Assembly: GCF_009758255.1 (NCBI RefSeq)
Contig: NZ_WSEN01000006.1
Coordinates: forward strand, 62,001 to 126,000
From: Microbacterium sp. MAH-37
GTDB taxonomy: Bacteria > Actinomycetota > Actinomycetes > Actinomycetales > Microbacteriaceae
Direction of reading: 5' to 3'
Length of the DNA stretch: 64,000 bases
Each line of letters starts with the position of its first letter. Position 1 is the first letter of the stretch. Under the pieces are notes generated by a model that was not told the origin of the DNA, ran no database searches, and was given only the letters and a program-made list of their open reading frames with translations. Of this stretch, positions 1 to 7,464 are shown piece by piece. The translations under genes were made by a program, and so were the position numbers.

Positions 1-338
1 CCGACAGCTTTGCGGATGCGCTCGTAGCTCGGCTCGAGAGCGGAGTGGTAGGCCGGGGTCAGGCCGCCGCCGATCACGATGGCGTGCACACCGTCGAACA
101 CGGCGGGATCGACCACGTCGGTCTCGGCCAGCGCCACGAGGCGGATGTCCAGAGCTGCGGCTCCGTCGGCACTGATCGCGTCGATGAGGTCGTGGGCGTG
201 CCCGGTGCCGCCGCCCTCGCGGACGGTGACGACCGCGACGACCGGAGGCTGCCCCTCCGGTGCAGCGGCGACCGCCTCCGCGGTGAACGGTGCGAAGGCG
301 GCGCGGCCGAAGCCGCCGCCGACAAGGTGCACGCTCAC
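1..338 (-). CDS. Partial protein resembling peptidase S51 / class I amidotransferase-like fold
   Basis: The gene runs off the left edge; 112 codons are visible from a GTG start, two bases after the stop of the upstream SDR gene, so the two are probably co-transcribed. The visible part begins VHLVGGGFGRAAF and later reads AIVIGGGLTPAYHSAL, an alternation of beta strands and Gly-rich turns. That pattern recalls the type 1 glutamine-amidotransferase-like / dipeptidase E (S51) family, but the nucleophile region lies outside the window. The frame is free of stops and has the third-position GC bias of its neighbours, so it is a real gene; the family assignment is tentative. Confidence 0.6.
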   Translation of the reverse strand, partial: MSVHLVGGGFGRAAFAPFTAEAVAAAPEGQPPVVAVVTVREGGGTGHAHDLIDAISADGAAALDIRLVALAETDVVDPAVFDGVHAIVIGGGLTPAYHSALEPSYERIRKAV

Positions 339-340
339 CG

Positions 341-1120
341 TCAGTCCTCGACGCGCGGGCGCAGCGGACCGCGCGCGAGCAGGTGCGACGCGGCCTGGGC
401 CACGGGGCGGATCACGATCAGGTCGAGGTTCACGTGCGCGGGGGCGTTCAGCGCGTAGGCGGCGACGTCGGCGACGTCCTCCGCGACCAGGGGCGCCTCG
501 ACGCCGGAGTACACGGCCTCGGCGGCGACGGCGTCTCCGCCGAGGCGACGCAGCGTGAACTCCTCGGTGTGCACCATGCCAGGCGCGATCTCGGTGATGC
601 GGATCGGCTCGCCGTTCAACTCGAGACGCAGCACCTGCGGGATCATCGACTCCGCAGCCTTGGCGGCGTTGTATCCGCCGCCACCGGGGTAGGCGCCGCG
701 GGCCGCCACCGAGGTGACGAACAGCACGTCCGCGTGCCCGTCCACCGCGGCCTCCCGCAGCTGTGGCAGCAGCGCAGCGGTGAGCTGCTGGGCGGCGACC
801 ACGTTCGACTCGTACATCCAGCGCCACTGCTCGGCGGATCCGTCCTCGACGCGGTCGGTGCCGCGGGCTCCGCCTGCGACATGCACGAGGGCGTGCACGG
901 GGCCGGTCTCGGCGAGATGCGCCCTGAGGGCATCGATCTGCGCAGCATCCGTCAGGTCGGCGGCGAACGCCGTCGAGCCGGTCTCCGCGGCGAGCGCCTC
1001 CAGCCGCTCCGCCCGCCGGGCGACGCCGACGACATCCCAACCGGAGTCGCGGAGCGCCCGCACCGTCGCCTCACCGATACCGGTGCTCGCACCGGTCACC
1101 ACCGCACGTCTGTTCACCAT
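341..1120 (-). CDS. SDR family NAD(P)-dependent oxidoreductase
   Basis: 259 aa classical short-chain dehydrogenase/reductase. The nucleotide-binding motif TGASTGIG is at residues 9-16, an acidic/NAG-like turn (HVAGGARG) follows, the catalytic Ser lies in VTSVAARGAYPGGGG, and the catalytic YNAAK follows with the usual spacing. Substrate is not predictable. The ATG is preceded at six bases by TACGGT, so the mRNA is probably leaderless, which supports this start. The next gene begins two bases after the stop. Confidence 0.9.
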   Translation of the reverse strand: MVNRRAVVTGASTGIGEATVRALRDSGWDVVGVARRAERLEALAAETGSTAFAADLTDAAQIDALRAHLAETGPVHALVHVAGGARGTDRVEDGSAEQWRWMYESNVVAAQQLTAALLPQLREAAVDGHADVLFVTSVAARGAYPGGGGYNAAKAAESMIPQVLRLELNGEPIRITEIAPGMVHTEEFTLRRLGGDAVAAEAVYSGVEAPLVAEDVADVAAYALNAPAHVNLDLIVIRPVAQAASHLLARGPLRPRVED

Positions 1121-1126
1121 GACTCC

Positions 1127-1132
1127 ACCGTA
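1127..1132 (-). promoter_or_regulatory. -10 box TACGGT of a leaderless promoter (SDR gene)
   Basis: TACGGT lies exactly six bases before the ATG with no Shine-Dalgarno sequence between them. This is the TANNNT-N6-start arrangement seen at many genes of this window. Confidence 0.55.
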
Positions 1133-1178
1133 CGTGGTTCCGGCAGTTCGGTTGTTACGTCACATTTCCCGTCCCTTG

Positions 1179-1205
1179 TTGACAGCGCCCGTTCTTCCGT
1201 ACTGT
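1179..1205 (+). promoter_or_regulatory. Candidate promoter of metY
   Basis: A consensus -35 TTGACA (1179-1184) is followed after a short 15-base spacer by TACTGT (1200-1205). The spacer is shorter than ideal, so this is a guess. It would give a leader of about 45 bases ending in the strong ribosome site GGGGGA five bases before the ATG. No SAM riboswitch could be recognised in the region. Confidence 0.35.
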
Positions 1206-1255
1206 CGCTGGAAGGCATCCGCCGCAGCCACCCGCTTCCATCCCTGGGGGAACTC

Positions 1256-2578
1256 ATGTCCGCAGCAGACAACTGGCGTTTCGAGACCAAGCAGATCCAC
1301 TCCGGCGCCGCGCCCGACCCCGTCACCAAGGCCCGGGCGACGCCGATCTACCAGACCACGTCGTACGTCTTCGACAACGCCGACCACGCCGCGAACCTGT
1401 TCGCCCTGGCCGAGTTCGGCAACATCTACACCCGCATCCAGAACCCCACCCAGGATGTGCTCGAGCAGCGCCTCGCCGCGCTCGAGGGCGGCACCGGCGC
1501 GCTGGTGCTCTCCAGCGGCCAGGCAGCGTCCACGTTCGCCATCCTGAACATCGCGCAGGCCGGCGACCACTTCGTCGCGTCGAGCTCGATCTACGGCGGC
1601 ACGTACAACCTGTTCAAGTACACCCTCGCCAAGCTCGGCATCGAGGTCACGTTCGTCGAGAATCAGGACGACATCGAGGAGTGGCGTCGCGCGGTGCGCC
1701 CGAACACCAAGCTGCTGTTCGCCGAGACCATCGGCAACCCGCAGATCAACGTGCTCGACATCCGCGCCGTCGCCGATGTCGCCCACGACAACGGCGTGCC
1801 CCTGATCGTCGACAACACGATCGCCACGCCGTACCTGATCCGGCCGTTCGAGCACGGCGCCGACATCGTCGTGCACTCGGTGACCAAGTTCCTCGGCGGT
1901 CACGGCACCACGATCGGCGGCGTCGTCATCGACGGCGGCAAGTTCGAGTGGTCGAAGAACGTGGACAAGTTCCCGGGGCTCACGGTGCCGGACCCGTCCT
2001 ACCACGGCGCGTCCTACACCGCCGCGGTCGGAGACCCGCTCGCGTACATCATCAAGGCCCGCGTGCAGCTGCTGCGCGACCTCGGCTCGGCGATCGCCCC
2101 GCAGAGCGCCTGGAACCTCATCCAGGGCGTCGAGACCCTGTCACTGCGCGTCGAGCGCCACGTGCAGAACGCGCAGGAGATCGCCGAGTGGCTCGAGAAC
2201 CACGACGACGTCGCCAGCGTGAACTACTCGGGTCTGCCGTCCTCGCCGTGGTACGCCAAGGCGAACCAGTACGCGCCCAAGGGCGTCGGCGCCGTGCTCT
2301 CGTTCGAGCTCAAGGGGGGCGTGGAGGCCGGCCGGGAGTTCGTGAACAGCCTCACGCTCTTCAGCCACCTCGCCAACATCGGTGACGTGCGCTCGCTCGT
2401 CATCCACCCGGCATCGACGACCCACGCGCAGCTCACCCCCGAGCAGCAGCTCACCGCCGGCGTCACGCCCGGTCTGGTGCGCCTCTCGGTGGGCCTGGAG
2501 AACCTCGAGGACCTCAGGGCCGATCTCGATCAGGCTCTCGCCGCCGCGCGTCGCGTGACCGAGGCCGCACGCGCCTGA
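1256..2578 (+). CDS. metY: O-acetylhomoserine sulfhydrylase (MetY)
   Basis: 440 aa PLP enzyme of the Cys/Met metabolism family that makes homocysteine from O-acetylhomoserine and sulfide (direct sulfhydrylation). The N-terminus FETKQIHSG, the YTRIQNPT segment and the PLP-lysine motif HSVTKFLGGHG (Lys about 211) are diagnostic, and length matches MetY rather than the shorter MetB. The start was chosen at the ATG behind GGGGGA (1246-1251 region); the frame stays open upstream to about 290 but that part is antisense to the SDR gene. metX, which makes its substrate, follows in the same direction after a strong hairpin. Confidence 0.95.
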   Translation: MSAADNWRFETKQIHSGAAPDPVTKARATPIYQTTSYVFDNADHAANLFALAEFGNIYTRIQNPTQDVLEQRLAALEGGTGALVLSSGQAASTFAILNIAQAGDHFVASSSIYGGTYNLFKYTLAKLGIEVTFVENQDDIEEWRRAVRPNTKLLFAETIGNPQINVLDIRAVADVAHDNGVPLIVDNTIATPYLIRPFEHGADIVVHSVTKFLGGHGTTIGGVVIDGGKFEWSKNVDKFPGLTVPDPSYHGASYTAAVGDPLAYIIKARVQLLRDLGSAIAPQSAWNLIQGVETLSLRVERHVQNAQEIAEWLENHDDVASVNYSGLPSSPWYAKANQYAPKGVGAVLSFELKGGVEAGREFVNSLTLFSHLANIGDVRSLVIHPASTTHAQLTPEQQLTAGVTPGLVRLSVGLENLEDLRADLDQALAAARRVTEAARA

Positions 2579-2595
2579 TTCCTTCCTCCGAAGGC

Positions 2596-2633
2596 CGCGG
2601 ACGCCCCGGACCGTCAGGTCCGGGGCGTCCGCG
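2596..2633 (+). terminator. Strong GC hairpin between metY and metX
   Basis: A perfect 17-bp inverted repeat (2596-2612 with 2617-2633, loop GTCA). There is no U-tract, as is common in high-GC actinobacteria. It suggests metX has its own promoter or receives partial read-through. Confidence 0.75.
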
Positions 2634-2711
2634 CGTCCCGGGACACCGCGCCACACGCAGGCGGTGCGTAACGTGCCACCGGCGCACTCCAGGGCACGGG
2701 AGAATGGATGC

Positions 2712-3917
2712 ATGGACTGGCAGACGATCTCGGCAGACACGGTGCCCTCGCGGCGCGTGACCGAAGCGCAGTCCAGCATGATGCGCGCGCGCCCGCCCGC
2801 CACCGGTGCCTGGCGCGACGGCGACCCGGCCGGAGGCCGGCGGTTCACCGACCTGGGCGCCTTCCGCACGGAGAACGGCGCGGAGCTGCCCGGTATCCGG
2901 CTCGCGTGGGAGTCGTGGGGCGAGCTGAACGCGGCTCGGGACAACGCGATCCTCGTCCTGCATGCGCTCACCGGCGACAGCCACGTGCGCGGCGACGCGG
3001 GTCCGGGGCATCCCACCGGCGGCTGGTGGGGTGACATCGTCGATGCCGGCGGACCGGTGGACACCGACGAGTGGTTCGTCATCGCCCCGAACATCCTGGG
3101 CGGATGCCAGGGATCGACCGGCCCCGCGAGCATCGCACCGAGCGGACGCGAGTGGGCGTCGCGATTCCCCTATCTGACGATCCGCGACCAGGTCGCCGCG
3201 CAGGTCATGCTCGCCGACGCGCTCGGCATCGAGAGCTGGGCGGCCGTCATCGGCGGCTCGATGGGCGGCATGCACGCCCTGGAGTGGGCGGTGACGCATC
3301 CGTCCCGCGTCGAGCGACTGGCCGTGCTGTCTTCTCCCCCCGTGACGACCGCCGATCAGCTCGCGCTGAACTTCGTGCAGCTCGAGACGGTGCGGATGGA
3401 TCCGCGCTTCGACGGCGGCGAGTACTACGACGCCGTGCTCGGCGACGGCCCGCACCGCGGTCTGGCACTCGCCCGCCGGATGGCGCTGCTGAACTATCGC
3501 AGTCCGATCGAGCTGAACCAGCGCTTCCAGCGCTCGTGGCAGTCCGACCTGTCGCCGCTCGGCCGCGGCGGACGGTTCGCCGTGGAGTCGTACCTCGACT
3601 TCCACGGCAACAAGTTCACCCGCCGCTTCGACGCGAACAGCTACCTGACGCTGGTCGAGGCGATGAACTCGCACGACATCGGCCGTGATCGCGGCGGCGT
3701 CGAGGAGGCTCTGCATCGCGTCACCGCGAAGACGCTGGTGCTCGGCATCGACAGCGACCGGCTGTTCCCCGTCGACGGGCAGCAGCGCATCGCGCGCAGC
3801 ATCCCGAACACGATCGACGACGGTGCCGTGGTGCTGACCAGCGACTTCGGCCACGACGGCTTCCTCATCGAGACCGACGACGTGGGTCGCCACCTGCGCC
3901 GCCTGCTCGAGGACTAG
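2712..3917 (+). CDS. metX: Homoserine O-acetyltransferase (MetX)
   Basis: 401 aa alpha/beta-hydrolase-fold acyltransferase that activates L-homoserine with acetyl-CoA for MetY. The catalytic triad is visible: nucleophile Ser in GGSMGGM (about residue 183), Asp in LGIDSDRLFP and His in HDGFLIE (about 381). The motif GGCQGSTGP is typical of MetX. The start MDWQTISAD was chosen because GGGAG lies nine bases upstream; an upstream in-frame start would add 16 residues with no homology-like character. Together with metY this gives the two-step direct sulfhydrylation route to homocysteine. Confidence 0.93.
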   Translation: MDWQTISADTVPSRRVTEAQSSMMRARPPATGAWRDGDPAGGRRFTDLGAFRTENGAELPGIRLAWESWGELNAARDNAILVLHALTGDSHVRGDAGPGHPTGGWWGDIVDAGGPVDTDEWFVIAPNILGGCQGSTGPASIAPSGREWASRFPYLTIRDQVAAQVMLADALGIESWAAVIGGSMGGMHALEWAVTHPSRVERLAVLSSPPVTTADQLALNFVQLETVRMDPRFDGGEYYDAVLGDGPHRGLALARRMALLNYRSPIELNQRFQRSWQSDLSPLGRGGRFAVESYLDFHGNKFTRRFDANSYLTLVEAMNSHDIGRDRGGVEEALHRVTAKTLVLGIDSDRLFPVDGQQRIARSIPNTIDDGAVVLTSDFGHDGFLIETDDVGRHLRRLLED

Positions 3918-3920
3918 GCT
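3915..3920 (+). promoter_or_regulatory. -10 box TAGGCT in front of a leaderless GTG
   Basis: TAGGCT overlaps the metX stop codon and lies six bases upstream of GTG at 3927, the same geometry as at bcp and furA. It implies a transcript that begins at or next to the GTG of a short leader frame and continues into the PheS-like gene. Confidence 0.5.
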
Positions 3921-3926
3921 GGTCCC

Positions 3927-3998
3927 GTGCTCGAACAGCAGCAGCGATTTCCGCGCCCCCGGCCTCATGGCCGCGGGGCCGTCGACGCGCGCTCGTAG
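3927..3998 (+). CDS. Possible 23-residue leader peptide upstream of the PheS-like ligase
   Basis: A GTG-initiated frame of 23 codons ending in TAG lies between metX and the PheS-like gene. It reads VLEQQQRFPRPRPHG and so on: three consecutive Gln codons, one Phe (TTT) and many Arg/Pro codons. A TAGGCT -10 box sits six bases upstream of the GTG, so [11 protein letters not shown] could be leaderless. Its stop codon lies seven bases before the first arm of an RNA helix that could hide the ribosome site of the next gene. The peptide itself may have no function other than ribosome-controlled attenuation. This is inference from position and geometry. Confidence 0.35.
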   Translation: MLEQQQRFPRPRPHGRGAVDARS

Positions 3999-4004
3999 CG
4001 CACC

Positions 4005-4071
4005 GGGTCTCCGTGGGTAGGCCGGGGGGAAGCTCCCATCCTTCGCCAGCCCGCTTCGTTCTTGGAGACCC
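4005..4071 (+). promoter_or_regulatory. Shine-Dalgarno-sequestering helix before the PheS-like gene
   Basis: GGGTCTCC (4005-4012) is the exact reverse complement of GGAGACCC (4064-4071). The second arm contains the only credible ribosome site (TTGGAG, 4062-4067) of the gene starting at 4076. Pairing would bury the site; a ribosome paused on the upstream leader frame could free it. The mechanism is inferred; the complementarity is directly visible. Confidence 0.45.
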
Positions 4072-4075
4072 TCTC

Positions 4076-5194
4076 ATGTCGCACGCCGACCATCTCACCC
4101 CTGCCCAGCTCTGCCGCGCCCTGGACCTGCGCGACCTCACCGATCCTGCTCAGGGCGCTCACGCGCTGCAGGAGCTTCTCGACTCCGTCGTCACCACGTT
4201 GACGTCCGAATGGGGAAGCGCCGTGCGCTACGTGCGCAGCTCCCCCGTCGTACCCGTCCGCGAGAACTACGACCGCCTCGGCTACGGCCGCGGCGACGTC
4301 ACCCGCGCCCGCCGCTACACCCGCTACGTCAGTCCCACCGTGATGCTCCGCAGCCACATGAGCGCCGAGCTCCCGACGGCCCTGGAGGACTACGCCGGTC
4401 GAGACGAAGTCGACGAGCTGATCGTCGCACCGGGCCTCGTCTACCGTCGAGACGCCGTGGACCGCACCCACGTGGGAGAGCCGCACCAGGTCGACCTCTG
4501 GCGCATCCGCAGCGCTGCGGACATCGACGACCACGACATGCTCACGATGATCGGCCGCCTGGTCGACGCCGTGCTCCCCGGCGCGGAGTGGAAGACGACC
4601 GACGTGGTGCACCCGTACACGGAGGGCGGACGCCAGATCGACGTGCTCCACGACGGCGAGTGGCTGGAACTCGCGGAGTGCGGGCGCATCCATCCCGACG
4701 TGCTGCGGGGTTCGGGGCTGGACCCGGAGCGGTGGTCCGGGCTCGCCCTCGGGATGGGGCTGGAGCGCGCACTGATGCTGCGGAAGGGCATCCCCGACAT
4801 CCGCTACCTCCGTGCCTCTGACCCGCGGATCGCCACCCAGATGCTGGATCTCGAGCCGTGGCAGCACGTGTCGCCTCTGCCGGCCGCCCGACGAGACATC
4901 TCGGTGGTCGTGGGTGCGGGTCACGATGAGGAGACGCTCGGAGACCGTGTCCGGACGGCGCTCGGAGACGATGCGGACGTCGTCGAGTCCGTCGAGGTGC
5001 TCAGCCGCACCGCGCACGATCAGCTGCCCGATGGGGCGCGCTCTCGCCTCGGCACCGAGGACGGCCAGGTGAACCTGCTGCTGCGGATCATCCTGCGCCC
5101 CATCGATCGCACGCTCACCGCCGAGGAGGCGAACACGATCCGCAACACGATCTATCGCGCGGTGCACGAGGGGCCGGTGCTGGAGCTGATCTGA
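4076..5194 (+). CDS. Stand-alone PheS-related ligase with FDX-ACB domain (SrmL-like)
   Basis: 372 aa class II aminoacyl-tRNA-synthetase-like protein. Motif 2 is seen in SPTVMLRSHMSAEL (Arg about 92), GEPHQVDLWR recalls the PheS substrate strand, and motif 3 is SGLALGMGLERALML (226-235 region, Arg 231). Residues about 271-372 match a ferredoxin-fold anticodon-binding (FDX-ACB) domain, normally found at the end of PheT or of mitochondrial PheRS. The PheS coiled-coil N-terminus is missing, and no pheT gene and no editing domain are near. The build agrees with what I recall as PheS-related mystery ligase SrmL of actinobacteria, whose substrate is unknown. A housekeeping PheST elsewhere in the genome is expected. 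Confidence 0.75.
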   Translation: MSHADHLTPAQLCRALDLRDLTDPAQGAHALQELLDSVVTTLTSEWGSAVRYVRSSPVVPVRENYDRLGYGRGDVTRARRYTRYVSPTVMLRSHMSAELPTALEDYAGRDEVDELIVAPGLVYRRDAVDRTHVGEPHQVDLWRIRSAADIDDHDMLTMIGRLVDAVLPGAEWKTTDVVHPYTEGGRQIDVLHDGEWLELAECGRIHPDVLRGSGLDPERWSGLALGMGLERALMLRKGIPDIRYLRASDPRIATQMLDLEPWQHVSPLPAARRDISVVVGAGHDEETLGDRVRTALGDDADVVESVEVLSRTAHDQLPDGARSRLGTEDGQVNLLLRIILRPIDRTLTAEEANTIRNTIYRAVHEGPVLELI

Positions 5195-5204
5195 ACGCCT
5201 TCGG

Positions 5205-5876
5205 TCAGTCGCGCTGGTAGGTCCAGGGCAGGCGCTCTGTCGCGATGCGGTTGCGCGCGCCCGGGGCGCCCGGACGCTCGGGATGATGCTCGTCGCCCTC
5301 CCAGAGGAACACCCGGCCGTCGGCGGTCTCGAGGATCCTCGTGCGCCGCACCTCAGGGGCGCGCACGGCGGCTCGGGCGTCGGCGACCGTGCGATGAGGC
5401 AGCAGTCCGTGCAGCGTCACCCAGGTCGGCGGCCAGAGCAGCAGCCGGTCCTCGGCCTGCAGGCGGAGGGCGTCGGCGGGCGCGATCCACAGCGCCCGCT
5501 CGATCTCACCGGGGTTCACGCGGACCTCGTCGCCGTCCTCCTCGGCGAGGAAGAACCACGTGCGGATGCGCTTCGGCACCTCGCGCGGCGGCTCCCAGCA
5601 CGAGATCGTGACGAGATCGCGGATCCGGATGCCGGCCTCCTCTGCGGTCTCGCGCATGGCTGCTGCCCTGGCCTGCTCGACCTCGTCGTCGCCGAGGTCC
5701 CCGGCCTCGACCCTGCCGCCCGGGAACACCCAGGAGCCGGCGAAGGATCCCCGGTCCGGCCGGAGCAGCAGCAGCACCTGCAGGCCCTCCGGCGCATCCC
5801 TCAGGACGACCGCGGTGCCCGCGACCGGGAGGTCGCCCTCGAACTCGGAGCCCTCGATCTCAGCGCTGCCGGGCAT
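5205..5876 (-). CDS. NUDIX hydrolase (CoA-pyrophosphatase-like)
   Basis: 223 aa. The Nudix box runs through GGRVEAGD and AAAMRETAEEAGI, with an insertion between the glycine loop and the REXXEE helix typical of the NUDT7/NUDT19-like group; the metal-binding REXXEE is intact. The substrate is unproven. The start ATG overlaps the end of the upstream thiamine-binding gene by 17 bases, which suggests [13 protein letters not shown] coupling. It converges on the PheS-like gene with only ten bases between stops and no obvious terminator. Confidence 0.85.
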   Translation of the reverse strand: MPGSAEIEGSEFEGDLPVAGTAVVLRDAPEGLQVLLLLRPDRGSFAGSWVFPGGRVEAGDLGDDEVEQARAAAMRETAEEAGIRIRDLVTISCWEPPREVPKRIRTWFFLAEEDGDEVRVNPGEIERALWIAPADALRLQAEDRLLLWPPTWVTLHGLLPHRTVADARAAVRAPEVRRTRILETADGRVFLWEGDEHHPERPGAPGARNRIATERLPWTYQRD

Positions 5877-6192
5877 CCTCGATCGCCGCCTCGAGACGCT
5901 CGATCTTGCCGTCGATCTCGCCGCTGTGGCCGGGCCGGATGTCGGCCTTCAGCACCAGAGACACCCGCGACCCGAACGGCATGACGGCCTCCGTCGCGCG
6001 CTTGACGACGTCCATCACGGTGTCCCAGTCCGGGCCCTCGATCTCGGTGAACATCGACGTCGTGCGATGGGCCAGACCGGAGTCGCGGACCACCTGCACG
6101 GCGGCGGCGACGGCGTCGTGGACGGATGCGTCCGGGTTCTCGGCCCCGTCACGGGGTGCGCCGCTCGGTGCGACGGAGAAGGCGATGAGCAT
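5860..6192 (-). CDS. Thiamine-binding protein (MTH1187/YkoF-like, DUF77)
   Basis: 110 aa ferredoxin-like protein beginning MLIAFSVAPSG. The central THRTTSMFTEIEG-like segment (here LAHRTTSMFTEIEG) and the terminal KIERLEAAIED helix fit the DUF77/MTH1187 family, whose members bind thiamine or related small molecules. A strong GGAGG six bases before the ATG fixes the start. It overlaps the downstream NUDIX gene. Confidence 0.8.
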   Translation of the reverse strand: MLIAFSVAPSGAPRDGAENPDASVHDAVAAAVQVVRDSGLAHRTTSMFTEIEGPDWDTVMDVVKRATEAVMPFGSRVSLVLKADIRPGHSGEIDGKIERLEAAIEDARQR

Positions 6193-6210
6193 GGAATACC
6201 TCCGGGTGAT

Positions 6211-6244
6211 TTCAGCGGGGACGGTCTGGGTTCAGCGGGGACGG
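6211..6244. repeat. 14-bp direct repeat spanning the stop codon of the GT87 gene
   Basis: TTCAGCGGGGACGG occurs at 6211-6224 and again at 6231-6244. The second copy contains the stop codon of the membrane protein gene on the minus strand, so its last codons are duplicated just downstream. Likely a slippage duplication. Confidence 0.7.
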
Positions 6245-7464
6245 CCCTCGGCCGGCACGCGCAGCAGCGCGGCGACGCCGACCACGGCCAGGACGACGAG
6301 CAGGACGTTGCGGATGCTGAGCAGCAGCACGGGCAGCGCCTCCGCGCGCAGCAGCGCGTCGTAGGTGAGCGGGTAGACAAGGAAGGTGAGGGCGCACAGG
6401 CCGAGCACCAGCAGTGCCGGGGTGGCCGCGCGGGTGCGGTCCAGGACCAGCCAGAGGATGATCGGGGCGATCAGCCAGGTCTGGAACTGCGGCGACCCGA
6501 CCTTGTTCGTGACGATCAGCACGGTCACCAGTGTCAGCGTGAGCGCCGGGAACAGGCGCTGCCAGGTCGCTCCGCGCGCCGCCTTCACCGCGCCGAGCAC
6601 GGCCACTGCGGCCACGACGAGCACCATCAGCGGAGTGAGCACGGCCGAGACCACGGCGGCGCCCGGTGCCTCGATCTGGAACGTCAGGATGTCGTAGCTG
6701 TACGCGATCGTGGCCTCACCCGCGAGCGCCAGCCACAGGAACGGCGTCGCAGCGACAGCCTCGATCTGCAGCCCGCGACCGGTCTGCTGGCCGAGGAAGC
6801 CGAACAGCTCGCGGTCGGCGCCGAGCAGCAGCAGGACGACGATGATCCCGGCGGTCACTGCGGCGGCCGTGAGGAGGATCCGGACGCGCTGCTTCACGGC
6901 GATGACGGCCGCAAGGACGAGAGCGGCCGGCCAGATCTTGATCCAGGCCCCCACGGTCAGCAGGGCGGCTCCGACCGCAGGGCGCGTGGCCAGCCACAGC
7001 CCGCCGATCACGGCGAGCGGCACGGTCACGGCGTCCAGCCGGTACATCGCGATCGGTCCGAGCAGCAGCAGCGCGCCGCACCAGAACCATCCGGCGGCAC
7101 GACGCCGATGCGTGCGTCCTCGTCCCACGAGCACGGCGAAGCCGATGAGGTCGAGCACGGTGACCAGCACCGCCCAGGCGATGAGATAGGCGCCGAGCGC
7201 GCCCATCGTCCCCACCAGGGGCGTCGCCAGCAGGTGCGCGATGATCATCGGGACGAGCGCGAGCTGCGGATACACCCACGGTTCGGTGATGCCCACGATC
7301 GCACCGCCGGTGAGCGCCGAGTGCGACCAGGGCTGGTAGACCAGCACGACGTCGCCCATCGGCTGGCTGGGCAGCACCCAGCCGAACCACGCGACGACCA
7401 CATGCACGAGGACGAAGACCGACCAGAGCGCGATGGTGCCGGGCCGGATGCGCGCCCGCGTCAT
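6232..7464 (-). CDS. GT87-like (DUF2029) multi-pass membrane glycosyltransferase
   Basis: 410 aa integral membrane protein with about ten or more predicted hydrophobic helices and few charged loops. The first loop after TM1 (WFGWVLPSQPMGDVVLVYQPW) and the LVPMIIAH and GAWIKIWPAALV segments recall the polyprenyl-phosphomannose-dependent mannosyltransferase family GT87. The exact sugar is unknown. The start MTRARIRPG overlaps the stop of the NAD(P)HX dehydratase gene by four bases (ATGA), so both are in one transcript; a longer upstream frame is antisense or shadow coding. Confidence 0.75.
   Translation of the reverse strand: MTRARIRPGTIALWSVFVLVHVVVAWFGWVLPSQPMGDVVLVYQPWSHSALTGGAIVGITEPWVYPQLALVPMIIAHLLATPLVGTMGALGAYLIAWAVLVTVLDLIGFAVLVGRGRTHRRRAAGWFWCGALLLLGPIAMYRLDAVTVPLAVIGGLWLATRPAVGAALLTVGAWIKIWPAALVLAAVIAVKQRVRILLTAAAVTAGIIVVLLLLGADRELFGFLGQQTGRGLQIEAVAATPFLWLALAGEATIAYSYDILTFQIEAPGAAVVSAVLTPLMVLVVAAVAVLGAVKAARGATWQRLFPALTLTLVTVLIVTNKVGSPQFQTWLIAPIILWLVLDRTRAATPALLVLGLCALTFLVYPLTYDALLRAEALPVLLLSIRNVLLVVLAVVGVAALLRVPAEGRPR

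Noticed and set aside
290..1255. An open frame continuing upstream of metY
   Set aside because: It is antisense to the SDR gene, and metY has a clear ribosome site and homologous N-terminus at 1256.
1121..1255. SAM riboswitch before metY
   Set aside because: None of the conserved SAM-I, SAM-II or SAM-IV core elements could be recognised in the short leader.
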